Counted from the first letter of the stretch, positions 19,298 to 29,587 are shown. The stretch: 64,000 nt of DNA from DASSUW01 sp036257565 (GCA_036257565.1 DATAFH010000063.1:13601-77600), one strand, 5' to 3'. Translations and numbers: made by a program. The notes: generated from the sequence alone by a model not told the origin.

Positions 19298-22200
19298 CCG
19301 TCCTCGCGACCGGCACCGACGACGTGGACCGCGCCGAGGGTGTCGCCGCCGCTCCCGGCGGGGGCGCCCGCGGCGGCGGGTCGCCGGACTCGGGCGGGGC
19401 CGCGCGCCCCGGCTCGTCGGCGGGAGTGGACGCCGACCGCCGGCCGGGGCCGCCGTTCACACCCGACCAGCGCGCTGCGGTGGAGGACCGGGCGGGATCG
19501 GCGCTGCTGGCCGCCAATGCCGGGTCCGGGAAGACCGCCGTGATGGTGGAGCGGTTCGTGGAGGCGGTGCTCGAGGACGGTGTCCGCGTCGGGGCGATCC
19601 TCGCGCTTACCTTCACCGAGAAGGCGGCCGGGGAGCTGCGGGAGCGGGTTCGGAGGCGCTTCACAGCCCTCGGTGAGGTCGAGGCCGCGCGGGACGCCGA
19701 GGCGGCGTGGATCGGGACGATCCACGGCTTCTGCGCGCGCGTGCTGCGGGCGCGGCCGCTGGCAGCCGGGCTCGACCCGCGCTTCGACGTGCTCGACGAG
19801 GCCGCGGCCGCCCGGCTCGCCGAGCGGGCCTTTGAGACGGCGCTGGACGCCTGGGCCGCGGCTCAGGGCGCGCCGGCCGTCGACCTCGCGGCGGCCTACG
19901 GACCCGGGCTGAAGGACATGATCACCGGCGCGCACGAGGCGCTGCGCAGCCGCGGGCACTCGCGCCCCCGGCTGCCGATCCCAGTACGCAAGGGCGCCCC
20001 GGACCCCAAGCAGCTCACCGCGGCCCGCGACGCCGCCGCCGCCGCGCTCAGCACGGCGGCCGACGGCAAGAAGGTCGCCGCTGCGCGCGCGGCGCTCGAC
20101 GCGCTCAGCTTTCCCGCCGACGGTGGCACGCCCTGGCCGGCCGACCTCGACGCCGCCACGCTCGGAAGCGGCGCAAAGGCGCTCGACGAGCCGGCCTGCG
20201 TCGCCTACCGCGAGGCATGGGAGGCGTACCGGTCCGCGTGCGCCGACCACCACGCGCGCCAAGCGCTGATCCTGCTCGACGACCTGCTCGACCGCTTCGG
20301 CGCCGCGTACGAGCAAGCCAAGACGGCCCGTGCCGCAGTCGACTTCGCCGACCTCGAGCTGCGCGTCCGCGACCTCCTCCAGGACGCCCACTCCCGTCAC
20401 ACCTGGGCGCAGCGGTTCACGCTCATCATGGTCGACGAGTTCCAGGACACGAACCGGCTGCAGCTCGACGTCCTCGAGGCGCTCGAGCGCGACAACCTGT
20501 TCGCCGTCGGCGACGAGTTCCAGTCGATCTACGGCTTCCGCCACGCGGACGTGACGATCTTCCGGGAGCGGCGCGCCCGCCTCCCCGCCTCGAGGATCAG
20601 GCGGCTCACGCACAACTTCCGCTCCGCCGCGCCGCTGCTCGAGGTCATAAACGCGGCGTTCGCGCCCGAGCTCGGGCCTGAGTTCGCGCCGCTCGTCCCC
20701 GGCCTGCCGCGCGTGGCCGAGCCGCCCGCGGGCGCCCCGCTTCGCCTGTTCGACCCCGACGGCGGTCCCGCGGCAGGCGACCCGCCCGTCGAGCTGCTGG
20801 TGACCGACACCCGAGGCTGGCACGAGCCCGAGCTGGAGCGCGTACTCGGGCTCGCCGGCGGCGGCGCACAGCCCTGGCGCCGGGCCGAGGCCCGGGTCGT
20901 GGCCCATCGCCTCCGCGCCGAGGTAGGCGCCGGAAGGCGGCCGGGCGACATCGTCGTGCTCGTGCGCGCGACCGGCTCGCTGCGCCTGCTCGAGCAGGCG
21001 CTCGAGGAGCAGGGCCTGCCGACCTACGTCGTCGGCGGTCGCGGCTACTGGTCGCAGGAGCAGGTGCGCGACGGCATCGCCTACCTTTCCGCGCTCGCGA
21101 ACCCGCAGGACGAGGAGGCGCTGCTCGCGGTCCTCGCCTCGCCGTTCTGCGGCGCCGGGACCGACGCGCTCGTGCTGCTGACGCAGGCGGGCCGGGAGAG
21201 CGGCCGAGGCGCCTGGGCGGCGCTGCGCGACGGCGACGGCGACTGGCTGAAGCCCCTCCTCGAGGGCGAGCGCAAGCGCCTCGAGGCGTTCGCGCGCTTC
21301 TTCGCCGCCGAGCGGCCGCGCGCCGAACGGACGCCGGCCGAGGCGCTGCTCGAACGCGCCGTGGCGGCGACCGGCTACGACCTCGCGGTGCTGGCCCGCA
21401 GCGGGGGCGACCGTCGGCTCGCCAACCTGCGCAAGCTCATGCGCCTGGCGCGCGACTACGAGCGGGCCGAGGGCCCGGACCTGCGCGGCTTCCTCGCCTA
21501 CGCCGTGACCCAGGACCTCGCCGAGGCCCGCGAGGGCGAGGCGGCGCTCGAGTCCGACGGGCTCGACGCGGTGCGGCTGATGACCATCCACCGGGCCAAG
21601 GGGCTCGAGTTCCCGGTCGTCTGCGTGGCCGATCTCGGCCGCGCCGCCGCCACCGTCCGCAGCCGCCTGCTCGTCGGCGAGGGCGAGGCGGGCCTGCGGC
21701 TCGCGCCGATCGGCGGCGGCGACGCCATCCCCGCACTCGCCTGGGAGCGGCTCGCGGACGAGGCCAAGCTGGCGGAGGACGAGGAGGAGCGGCGCCTCTT
21801 CTACGTGGCCATGACCCGTGCGAAGGAGCGCTTGATCCTCTCCGGCGGCGTGGACTGCGGGCGCCTGCCGGCGCCCCGGCCCGGCGGCCCGCCGATCGAC
21901 TGGGTCTGGCGTGCGCTGGGCGACGACGTGAGCGAGCGCGAGGACTCGCGCTTCCGGTGCCGGGTCAACGCTCCCGCCACGCTCGGGATCGTGCTCCCGG
22001 AGAGCGCGCTCGACCCCGCCGGACGGCCGCGCGCCGGCGCCCCGGCCACCGCGCTGCCCGACGCGCCGGCCGTGCTGCCGGCGCCGCCCGCTCGCCCCCG
22101 GCCGGCGCCGCAGCGCCTCTCCTACAGCGCCCTGGGCGCCTACGCCCGCTGCGGCTACCGCTTCTACCTCGAGCGCGTCCTCGGCCTGCCCCGGGTGGCC

Positions 22201-22992
22201 CCGCCCCCGGCGCCGCGCGAGGAGGTGGCCGGGGGCCAAGACCCACCCGATGGCGTCGGCGAGGTCGCCGCCGAGGACGCTGGACTGGACCCGCGGGAAC
22301 GCGGCTCGCTGGTGCACAAGCTGCTCGAGGAGATCGACTTCGCCCGACCCGCGGCACCCGCGCTCGACGCGGTCGCCGAGCTCGCCGCCGCCTGGGGGCT
22401 CGAGCCCACCCCGGCCGAGCTCGAGGACGTGCGGCAGCTCGTGGCGGCGTTCGCCACCTCACCGCTGTGCGAGCGGCTGGCGGCCGCACATCGCCACCGC
22501 GCCGAAGCCCCGTTCGCGTTCACGTTCGACCCCGACGGCGGCGGCCCGTTGGTGACCGGCTTCCTCGACGTCGTCGCGACCGAGCCCGACGGCGGCGTGC
22601 TGATCGTCGACTACAAGTCCGACCGCCTCGACCAGGCGACCCCCCAGGAGGTCGTCGAGCGCGACTACGCCACCCAGCGGCTCGTCTACGCGCTGGCCGC
22701 CCTCCGCGACGGCGCGCCGCGCGCCGCGGTCGCCTACTGCTTCCTCGAGCGACCCGCCGAGCCGGTCACCGCCGCCTTCACGGCCGCCGACGCGCCCGCG
22801 CTGGCCGAGCGGCTGGCACGGCTGGCCGAGAACCTGCTCGACGGGCGCTACGCGGTCACCGACATGCCGCACCGGGAGCTGTGCGGCGACTGCCCCGGCC
22901 GCGCCGCCATGTGCTCGTGGCCGGAGAGCGCCACGCTCCGCGCTCAGCCCGGCGTCGCGGGGTCCTTGGGCGGCAGCACGGGCCCGTCGTAG
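19294..22992 (+). CDS. addA: AddA-type UvrD-family helicase-nuclease
   Basis: This 1232-aa SF1A helicase with C-terminal nuclease resects broken DNA ends for RecA. Motifs in order are AANAGSGKTA (about 72), LTFTEKAA, VDEFQDTN, VGDEFQSIYGFR, MTIHRAKGLEFPVV and YVAMTRAKE. The RecB-type nuclease lies at the end: RGSLVHKLLEE, GFLDVV and IVDYKSD (about 1105). The first 50 residues are a Gly/Ala-rich low-complexity lead. ATGA overlaps the addB stop, so the pair is coupled. The 3' end overlaps the convergent YihY gene by 49 nt. Confidence 0.92.
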   Translation: MTVLATGTDDVDRAEGVAAAPGGGARGGGSPDSGGAARPGSSAGVDADRRPGPPFTPDQRAAVEDRAGSALLAANAGSGKTAVMVERFVEAVLEDGVRVGAILALTFTEKAAGELRERVRRRFTALGEVEAARDAEAAWIGTIHGFCARVLRARPLAAGLDPRFDVLDEAAAARLAERAFETALDAWAAAQGAPAVDLAAAYGPGLKDMITGAHEALRSRGHSRPRLPIPVRKGAPDPKQLTAARDAAAAALSTAADGKKVAAARAALDALSFPADGGTPWPADLDAATLGSGAKALDEPACVAYREAWEAYRSACADHHARQALILLDDLLDRFGAAYEQAKTARAAVDFADLELRVRDLLQDAHSRHTWAQRFTLIMVDEFQDTNRLQLDVLEALERDNLFAVGDEFQSIYGFRHADVTIFRERRARLPASRIRRLTHNFRSAAPLLEVINAAFAPELGPEFAPLVPGLPRVAEPPAGAPLRLFDPDGGPAAGDPPVELLVTDTRGWHEPELERVLGLAGGGAQPWRRAEARVVAHRLRAEVGAGRRPGDIVVLVRATGSLRLLEQALEEQGLPTYVVGGRGYWSQEQVRDGIAYLSALANPQDEEALLAVLASPFCGAGTDALVLLTQAGRESGRGAWAALRDGDGDWLKPLLEGERKRLEAFARFFAAERPRAERTPAEALLERAVAATGYDLAVLARSGGDRRLANLRKLMRLARDYERAEGPDLRGFLAYAVTQDLAEAREGEAALESDGLDAVRLMTIHRAKGLEFPVVCVADLGRAAATVRSRLLVGEGEAGLRLAPIGGGDAIPALAWERLADEAKLAEDEEERRLFYVAMTRAKERLILSGGVDCGRLPAPRPGGPPIDWVWRALGDDVSEREDSRFRCRVNAPATLGIVLPESALDPAGRPRAGAPATALPDAPAVLPAPPARPRPAPQRLSYSALGAYARCGYRFYLERVLGLPRVAPPPAPREEVAGGQDPPDGVGEVAAEDAGLDPRERGSLVHKLLEEIDFARPAAPALDAVAELAAAWGLEPTPAELEDVRQLVAAFATSPLCERLAAAHRHRAEAPFAFTFDPDGGGPLVTGFLDVVATEPDGGVLIVDYKSDRLDQATPQEVVERDYATQRLVYALAALRDGAPRAAVAYCFLERPAEPVTAAFTAADAPALAERLARLAENLLDGRYAVTDMPHRELCGDCPGRAAMCSWPESATLRAQPGVAGSLGGSTGPS

Positions 22993-23858
22993 TCCTCCGG
23001 CAGGTGCGCCGCCCGCCGCTGGTCGACCGCCACGTTGAGCTCCGCGCCGAACAGCAGCACGAGGTTCGTGAGGTAGAGCCAGACGAGCAGGATGACCACG
23101 GTCGCGAACGCGCCGTACGTCGCCGAGTACGTGGCGAAGTTCGAGACGTAGACGAAGAACCCGGCCGAGGCCAGGATCCAGGCGAGCACCCCGAACACCG
23201 CGCCCGGGGTGATGTACTGCCAGCGGCGGATCTCCACGTTGGGGGCGGCGTAGTAGACGATGGCGTAGATCAGCATCGCCACCAGCAGCGCCAGCGGCCA
23301 GCGCACCACCTCCCAGATCGCGACCACGTTGTCGCCCAGGCCGATGAGGCCCAGCACGTCGGCCGCCAGCCCACCGCCCAGGAACACCAGCACGCACGTG
23401 ATGAGCCCGAGCGCGATGAGCGCGATCGTCCACGCGAGGTTGAGCGCTTTCTGCTTGACGAGGCCTCGGCCCTCCTCCACGCGCCAGACGTGGTTGAGCG
23501 CGGCCCCCGCCGAGCCGAACGCGCCCGACGCGCCGTAGAGCGCGGTGGCGAGGCCGAGCACGAGCGCGCCCCTCGCCGTCCCGCGCTCGGACTGCGCGCT
23601 CTCGAGCGCCGCGGTCACCGCGTCGACGGTCTCCGGCGGCGCACCCGCCGACTTCAGGTAGTCCGCCGCATCGGTGATCAGCCCTTCCTGCCCGAACACG
23701 CCGAGCACCGCGACGCACACGAGCAGCGCCGGGAACAGCGAGAGCATCGAGAAGTACGTGATCGCCGCCGCCCAGCGCGTCATCTCATCATTCTGGAAGC
23801 GCTCGAACGCCCGCTTGAAGTCGCCGGGCGCCAGCACGGGACCCGGGCGCCGAGTCAC
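22944..23858 (-). CDS. YihY/BrkB-family membrane protein
   Basis: This is a 304-aa polytopic membrane protein of the YihY (formerly RNase BN-like) family. It opens with FQNDEMTRWAAAITYFSMLSLFP, written in part as MTRWAAAITYFSML, and has six hydrophobic helices, including the conserved SAYGAFATVV-like segment (TYGAFATVVILLVWLY) near the end. The molecular function of the family is not settled. Residues after 285 are hydrophilic and cytoplasmic. GTG 23858 overlaps the stop of the ANTAR regulator by 4 nt, indicating coupling. Longer minus-strand reading upstream is antisense to the regulator. Confidence 0.85.
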   Translation of the reverse strand: MTRRPGPVLAPGDFKRAFERFQNDEMTRWAAAITYFSMLSLFPALLVCVAVLGVFGQEGLITDAADYLKSAGAPPETVDAVTAALESAQSERGTARGALVLGLATALYGASGAFGSAGAALNHVWRVEEGRGLVKQKALNLAWTIALIALGLITCVLVFLGGGLAADVLGLIGLGDNVVAIWEVVRWPLALLVAMLIYAIVYYAAPNVEIRRWQYITPGAVFGVLAWILASAGFFVYVSNFATYSATYGAFATVVILLVWLYLTNLVLLFGAELNVAVDQRRAAHLPEDYDGPVLPPKDPATPG

Positions 23859-24472
23859 GGGCGCCTGGGCAGCAGCGCGTGGCCGTCGACCACGGAGCGG
23901 GCCACGTCGATGACGCGACGGCCGCTCCCGCGCGAGTGATCGCGGAGCAGCTCGAACGCTCTCTGCTCGTCCACGCTGTGGCGCTCCATGAGGATGCCCT
24001 TGGCCCGCTCGATGACCGCGCGGCGCTCGAGCGCGCCCTCGAGCTGCCCGACCTTCTCGACGAGCTCGCGGTTCTCGCGATAGCGCCGCACCGCCACCTC
24101 GATCGTGCCCTGGATCGACTCGGGGTCCGACGACTCCGCGAACGCCGAGATCCCTGCCTCGGCGGCGCGGGAGAGGAAGTCGATGTCGGCGTCCGGGAGC
24201 TGAGCGACGACCGGGCCGTCCGCGAACTCGACCGCCTCGGCGATCAGCGCCAGCGCGTGTTCGTCGTCCTCGTGGACCACCACGATCGCCACCTGCGGGC
24301 TCTCGCGCGCGATCAGATCGACCGCTTCGGCGACCGAGACCGCGTACGGCGTGACCTCGTGCCCGAGCTGCTCGAGCACTTCGTGCAGGCCGCGGAGCGC
24401 CGACTCGTCCTCGTCGGCGATGAGGACTCTGAGGTTGGTCTCCTTGAGATTGCCGGTGGAATGCGACGTCAT
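23855..24472 (-). CDS. Response regulator with receiver-like and ANTAR domains
   Basis: This 205-aa regulator has a CheY-like receiver (about 15-130, with acidic LIADEDESA) and a C-terminal ANTAR RNA-binding domain (about 148-200). ANTAR residues are visible in RAVIERAKGILMERH and AFELLRDHS. ANTAR proteins bind paired hexaloop hairpins in nascent RNA and prevent termination. The phosphoacceptor strand reads VAIVVVHEDDEH, without a clear central DxxM, so classical phosphorylation is doubtful. It is translationally coupled to YihY and divergent from a SigB-type sigma gene across 108 nt. Confidence 0.85.
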   Translation of the reverse strand: MTSHSTGNLKETNLRVLIADEDESALRGLHEVLEQLGHEVTPYAVSVAEAVDLIARESPQVAIVVVHEDDEHALALIAEAVEFADGPVVAQLPDADIDFLSRAAEAGISAFAESSDPESIQGTIEVAVRRYRENRELVEKVGQLEGALERRAVIERAKGILMERHSVDEQRAFELLRDHSRGSGRRVIDVARSVVDGHALLPRRP

Positions 24473-24580
24473 ACCGAGTGGGACTCGTACTACACTTGGA
24501 TTGTTGCGGCTCTGAAACCCGCCGCAGCACGCTAGCGCCCGACACCCCGGCGCGTCGTCAACACCGCGAACGGGGGAAGC

Positions 24581-25405
24581 GTGGCATTGATCGGACATCA
24601 GCCGGGCAACGGGGCAAGGGGCGGCGCGCACGCGCCGACGCTTGACGACCGGGCAGCTCGCACCCGCGAGGACCGGCGGTTGCTCGAGCGCTATCGCCGC
24701 TTCGGGGACGGGGCGGCCCGCGACCAGCTCGTGCAGCGCTTTCTGCCGCTCGCACGCCAGCTCGCGCGGCGCTACCAACGCGGCGGCGAGCCGCTGGACG
24801 ACCTCGTCCAGGTTGCGTCGCTGGGTCTCCTGAAGGCGATCGACCGGTTCGATCCGGACCGCCCGACCGCTTTCTCCTCGTTCGCGGTGCCGACGATCCT
24901 CGGCGAGCTCAAGCGTCACTTCCGAGACAAGGGCTGGTCCGTGCGCGTGCCGCGCGACCTCCAGGAGATGGCCGTGCGGCTCGAGCGGGAGACCGAGGAG
25001 CTGGCGTGGCGCCTCGGCCGCGCGCCAACTTCGGCCGAGGTCGCCGAGCACATGAAGATCACGCCCGAGCAGGTGCTCGAGGCCCGCGAGGCGGCGGGCG
25101 CCTACCGCGCCGTCTCGCTCGACCGCTCCCGGGACGACGACGACGAGGATCCCGTCGCCGACTCGATGGGCATCGAGGACCCCGGATTCGGTCGCGCCGA
25201 GGACCTGGCGACGATCGAGCGGCTGCTCTGCGTGCTCTCCGAGCGCGAGCGGGAGGTGCTGCGGCTCCGCTTCGGCGAGGACCTCACGCAGTCCGAGATC
25301 GGAGCGCGCGTGGGCGTCTCGCAGATGCACGTCTCCCGCCTCATCCGCCAGGCGATCGTGCGCCTGCGCGAGGCGGCACGGGAGCCGCAGGACGACGCGG
25401 CGTGA
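24581..25405 (+). CDS. SigB/SigF-type sigma factor (first of three)
   Basis: This 274-aa sigma-70 family group 3 factor has region 2 from about 60 (LDDLVQVASLGLLKAIDRFD, split as DLVQVASLGL and KAIDRFD), the FSSFAVPTILGELKRHFRD block, region 3 (TSAEVAEHM) and region 4 (EREREVLRLRF then DLTQSEIGARVGVSQMHVSR). An acidic linker of Asp residues lies near 187. GTG 24581 has GGGGGAAGC just upstream. Such factors drive stress regulons and are held by RsbW-type anti-sigma kinases, several of which lie in this window; the pairing is unknown. Confidence 0.9.
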   Translation: MALIGHQPGNGARGGAHAPTLDDRAARTREDRRLLERYRRFGDGAARDQLVQRFLPLARQLARRYQRGGEPLDDLVQVASLGLLKAIDRFDPDRPTAFSSFAVPTILGELKRHFRDKGWSVRVPRDLQEMAVRLERETEELAWRLGRAPTSAEVAEHMKITPEQVLEAREAAGAYRAVSLDRSRDDDDEDPVADSMGIEDPGFGRAEDLATIERLLCVLSEREREVLRLRFGEDLTQSEIGARVGVSQMHVSRLIRQAIVRLREAAREPQDDAA

Positions 25406-25437
25406 CCCCGTTGCCCATGGCCGGGTACGATCGCGCC

Positions 25438-25767
25438 ATGGAGCACTGGGATCTGCGGACGCTCGACGTTGAGCCGCACCAGCCGAGGATCCTGCATTCC
25501 GCCCGTGGCGAGGCGCGCTCCATCGCCATCAACCTGCCGGCGGGCGAGTCGTTGCAGGATCATCAGGTGCACGAACGGGCGTACCTCGTCGTCGTGGAAG
25601 GCGCGGTCGAGGTGCGCAATCTGAACGCGTCGATCGAGGGCGGAGAGGGCTTTGCCGTCGTGTTCGACCCGCAGGAACGTCATGAAGTGAGGGCGACGCG
25701 CCATGCGCGCCTGCTGCTGGTGCTGGCACCATGGCCGGGCGACGGCCATCCGGGGGCACGAGACTAG
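25438..25767 (+). CDS. Small cupin-fold protein
   Basis: This 109-aa single cupin domain contains the first motif as LQDHQVHERAYLVVVEG and the second as FDPQERHEVRA. The His residues and Glu could bind one metal. Family members range from sugar-binding to regulatory proteins; no substrate is suggested here. ATG 25438 is taken as the start; ATG 25417 or GTG 25402 (overlapping the sigma stop) would lengthen it. It lies between a sigma factor and an ABC ATPase, all on the same strand. Confidence 0.75.
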   Translation: MEHWDLRTLDVEPHQPRILHSARGEARSIAINLPAGESLQDHQVHERAYLVVVEGAVEVRNLNASIEGGEGFAVVFDPQERHEVRATRHARLLLVLAPWPGDGHPGARD

Positions 25768-25782
25768 AGGAGGGGAGAGCAG

Positions 25783-26966
<1,184 letters not shown>

Positions 26967-26970
<4 letters not shown>

Positions 26971-27848
26971 CGGACGCGACGCGGCGGCGGACGGCGCCTG
27001 CGTCGGCGCCGCCGCTCCTCGCGGCGCAGCTCCTCGAGCACCTCGTCGCTCCACTCGTGCGTGCGCAGGACGCGGTAGCGGTCCGCGGCCACACGCATAT
27101 ACGCCTCGGTCTCGGTCTCGTCGCGCTCGATCAGGTCCCCGGCGCGCAGGAGGTCGACGACCGGCTCGTACTCCTCGTCGAACCAGTGCTGGGCCACCTC
27201 GGCGCGGTCCATGTAGGTGCCGCGGTTCTGCATGGCGCGAAAGCCCCATGCCTCCACCGCCTCCGACAGCGTCCCGTAGAGCCACGGGTCGGTCACCGAG
27301 ATGCGACCGCGGGCGTCGGAAGGGAGCGGGACGCGCTCGCGGAAGAGCCGCTCGTGGTCCTTCAGCGGCAGGTCGGAGACGCGGGTGTCCTCCCCGAGCC
27401 GGAGCCGGGTGTTGACCTCCGTCACGTAGGCGTCGATGTCCCGCCGGCCCAGTGACTTGGCGACCGACACGCGGTGGTGGCCGTCGCGCACGAAGTAGAG
27501 GTCGCCGACCTTGTACAGCGAGACAGGCGGAAGCGACTCCCCGCGCCGCTGGGCGGAGGCGATCCGCTCCCAGCGGCTGCGCAGGCGCGCGTTGGTCGGC
27601 CGCAGGCCACGGTCGAAGTCCACCGTGCGGTCGACGGTGCCGACGATCGCGTCGAGCGGCACGATCTGCAGCCCCAGGTCGTGCTGGCCGGTGCGCCCGA
27701 GCGCGTCGACGACCTCCTCGAAGGGCAGCATGAGCGCCACGTCGTCGGGCTCGCGGCGGAGGCGGCGGCCGATCTCGGCCAGCAGGCGAGACCGCCGCGC
27801 ACGGGAGAAGTCCGACTGGGCGTCAGAGCCTGAGAAGCCCGTGCTCAC
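26967..27848 (-). CDS. ParB/sulfiredoxin-fold protein with Arg-rich tail
   Basis: This 293-aa protein contains a ParB/Srx-like core at about 95-135 (LPPVSLYKVGDLYFVRDGHH then RVSVAKSLG), the region that in ParB-type nucleases or CTPases binds nucleotide. The rest is helical and charged. The last 20 residues are almost entirely Arg and Pro, suggesting nucleic-acid binding. No helix-turn-helix of chromosomal ParB is evident, so this is not the partner of the orphan ParA at 7533. GTG 27848 is the start; it precedes a STAS gene cluster on the same strand. Function is unknown. Confidence 0.7.
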
Positions 27849-27860
27849 GCATGCGGGGCC

Positions 27861-28226
27861 TCACCCGCTGCTGCCGACGGCGTCGCCGTCGAGCGCGTCG
27901 TCCAACGACCGGACGAGCGTGAAGACGCCGTCGAGACCGGTGATCCGGAACGTCTTCACGATGGCCTGATTGTCGCAGACCACCACGAGGGTCCCGCCGC
28001 GGAGCTTCAGCCGCCGGTGGGCGCCGATCAGCACGGCGAGGCTCGAGGAGTCGATGAAGGTCGTACCGGTCAGGTCCACGATGACCTGCGAGACCCCGGC
28101 GTCGATCGGCTCCGAGATCCGCTGCTTGAACGCCGGCGCGGTGAAGAGGTCGATCTCCCCGGTGACCGCGACGACATGGGCATCTCGGCCGGCCTTTCGG
28201 TCGGTGATCGAGAACTGAAGACTCAA
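27861..28226 (-). CDS. STAS-domain anti-anti-sigma factor
   Basis: This 121-aa RsbV/SpoIIAA-type protein has the typical strand VVAVTGEIDLFTAPAFKQRI and the phosphorylatable serine region TTFIDSSSLAVLIGAH. Dephosphorylated STAS proteins capture the anti-sigma kinase and release sigma. The start appears to be TTG 28226, unusual but preceded by a purine-rich GGGTGAG. It lies one base after the stop of the degenerate kinase-like gene upstream, forming a three-gene partner-switching operon (kinase, kinase-like, STAS). Confidence 0.88.
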   Translation of the reverse strand: MSLQFSITDRKAGRDAHVVAVTGEIDLFTAPAFKQRISEPIDAGVSQVIVDLTGTTFIDSSSLAVLIGAHRRLKLRGGTLVVVCDNQAIVKTFRITGLDGVFTLVRSLDDALDGDAVGSSG

Positions 28227-28227
28227 C

Positions 28228-28620
28228 TCACCCGCCGTTGACGTAGGCGAGGCGGACGTGCAGGAACTCCTCGTCGCCCTCGGGCGAAACCGACAGCTCG
28301 TCCGCGAGCTGCTCGATCACGTTGCCCACGCCGGGGACGGCGGCGTCCACGATCAGAGCCTGGCCGCCGCCGTGCCGCAGCGGGCCGACGCGCAGCAGGA
28401 GCGAGCGGTCGCCGGGATCGAGCGCCACGTTGATCTTGTCGTCCACGCTGTGCGCGGGCGCCCGGGCGGCGATCAGGTCGGCGACGAGCACCGCGTCATC
28501 GAGCCGGTCGAGCGGCAGGTCGGCGCGGGCGGCGAGCATGCCGACGACCCGGCGGAGGATGGGACCGACGAGAGGGCCAGAGGCGATCGACACGGTCGTC
28601 GCAGGCTCGGCCACGGTCAT
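28228..28620 (-). CDS. Degenerate RsbW-like (HATPase fold) protein
   Basis: This 130-aa protein aligns by pattern with the anti-sigma kinase fold. LPLDRLDDAVLVADLIAARA occupies the place of the N-box helix, but the Asn-X-X-X-His residues are missing. A strand RSLLLRVGPL stands where the Asp-X-Gly-X-Gly box would be, and the ending resembles the last strand. It therefore probably cannot bind ATP. It overlaps the true kinase upstream by 4 nt and abuts the STAS gene. It may act as a non-catalytic binding partner or decoy; the assignment to the fold is my reading and needs a profile search. Confidence 0.6.
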   Translation of the reverse strand: MTVAEPATTVSIASGPLVGPILRRVVGMLAARADLPLDRLDDAVLVADLIAARAPAHSVDDKINVALDPGDRSLLLRVGPLRHGGGQALIVDAAVPGVGNVIEQLADELSVSPEGDEEFLHVRLAYVNGG

Positions 28621-29051
28621 ACGACCAGCAGCCGTGGTCGGCACGGGAAGGTCATGGCGAGCCGGCTCCCGCTCGGCGAGCCCGGCTCGATCCTGACCGA
28701 GTCCGCCAGCGCCGCGATCAGCGGCAGCCCAAGGCCCGGTCCGGTGGTGTCCGCGCTGGGGCCCATGCCGCGTCCGCGATCGACCACGATCAGCTCCAGG
28801 CCACCGCCGCTGGGCCGGACGATGACGTCGATCGGCCCGGGGTCGTCGCCGTCCTGGTACGCGTGGCGCACGACGTTCGTGCATGCCTCGGTCACGGCGA
28901 GGCGCATGTCCTCGATGACGTCGGGCGGCAGCTCGAGCGCCTCGGCGAAGGCGCCGAGCACGTGCCGGATCACCGCGACGTTCTCGGGACGGGCCGGCAG
29001 CGTGAGCCTGACGTCGGTGCTCTCGAGGGTGAACTTGTTGCGGCCCATCAT
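28617..29051 (-). CDS. RsbW/SpoIIAB-type anti-sigma factor kinase
   Basis: This 144-aa GHKL ATPase has the N-box AVTEACTNVVRHAY, G1 box VDRGRGMGP and G2 box GPGLGLPLIAALAD. These proteins bind a SigB-type sigma and phosphorylate their STAS antagonist. Two ATGs (29051, 29048) begin the frame. A SigB-like promoter lies just upstream (29067-29092). It overlaps the downstream kinase-like gene by 4 nt. The cognate sigma factor is not adjacent; candidates are at 24581 and 31479. Confidence 0.9.
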   Translation of the reverse strand: MMGRNKFTLESTDVRLTLPARPENVAVIRHVLGAFAEALELPPDVIEDMRLAVTEACTNVVRHAYQDGDDPGPIDVIVRPSGGGLELIVVDRGRGMGPSADTTGPGLGLPLIAALADSVRIEPGSPSGSRLAMTFPCRPRLLVV

Positions 29052-29066
29052 TGAACTTTTGCTGCT

Positions 29067-29092
29067 CTACCCCGGCTCAAGTCGGACGTAAC
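29067..29092 (-). promoter_or_regulatory. SigB/SigF-like promoter ahead of the anti-sigma operon
   Basis: On the minus strand GTTACG (29092-29087) and GGGTAG (29072-29067) are separated by 14 nt, close to the SigB/SigF consensus GTTT-N14-16-GGGTAT. The -10 ends 15 nt before ATG 29051. Autoregulation of rsbW/V-type operons by their own sigma is common. Assigned by eye. Confidence 0.45.
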
Positions 29093-29155
29093 GGCGCCGG
29101 CGACCGGGGTCTCGAAGTGAACCTGCCGTTGCGAAGAGGGTTCGGAGCATGACAT

Positions 29156-29587
29156 ATGATCGCTGCGAGGAGAGCGGGCTTGACGGACGAACGACAAGAG
29201 CGCCGGGGGGCGTCCGGCATCGACGCGGGCGGGATCCGGCCCTCGGCGTCGTACGGGATCGCGGATCGCCCGGAGGTCGACGGGATCGCCGTCCTCGCCC
29301 TCGTGGGCGAGCTCGACCTCGCGGCCGCGCCACTGCTACGCGCGCGGATCGAGCAAGCCGGGACCGGACGTGCGCTGGTCATCGACTTCGCGCGCGTCAC
29401 GTTCGTCGACTCGGCGGTGCTCAAGGAGCTGCTGCGCGCCCGGGGCGAGCTCGCCGCGAACGGCGTCCGGCTCGTGCTCGCGGGGGTCCCGATGCCGGTG
29501 CGCCGCCTGCTCGACCTCACGCGCACATCCGAGCTGTTCGAGGATGCCGAGAACGTCGAGGCGGCGCTCACGCAGCTGAGCGCCTGA
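29156..29587 (+). CDS. STAS-domain anti-anti-sigma factor
   Basis: This 143-aa protein has an unstructured N-terminus (about 1-35) and a STAS domain with VLALVGELDLAAAPLLRARI and FARVTFVDSAVLKELL. The residue after the acceptor serine is Ala, where the other STAS proteins here have Ser. ATG 29156 with GGAG about 8 nt upstream is taken as start. It diverges from the anti-sigma operon at 29051, and its end overlaps the convergent DUF1360 gene by 20 nt. It probably belongs to the same partner-switching network. Confidence 0.85.
   Translation: MIAARRAGLTDERQERRGASGIDAGGIRPSASYGIADRPEVDGIAVLALVGELDLAAAPLLRARIEQAGTGRALVIDFARVTFVDSAVLKELLRARGELAANGVRLVLAGVPMPVRRLLDLTRTSELFEDAENVEAALTQLSA

Noticed and set aside
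19246..22317. A 1023-codon open frame on the minus strand
   Set aside because: It lies exactly opposite addA, which has a full set of helicase motifs; the antisense product is low-complexity Arg/Gly/Val/Ala sequence.
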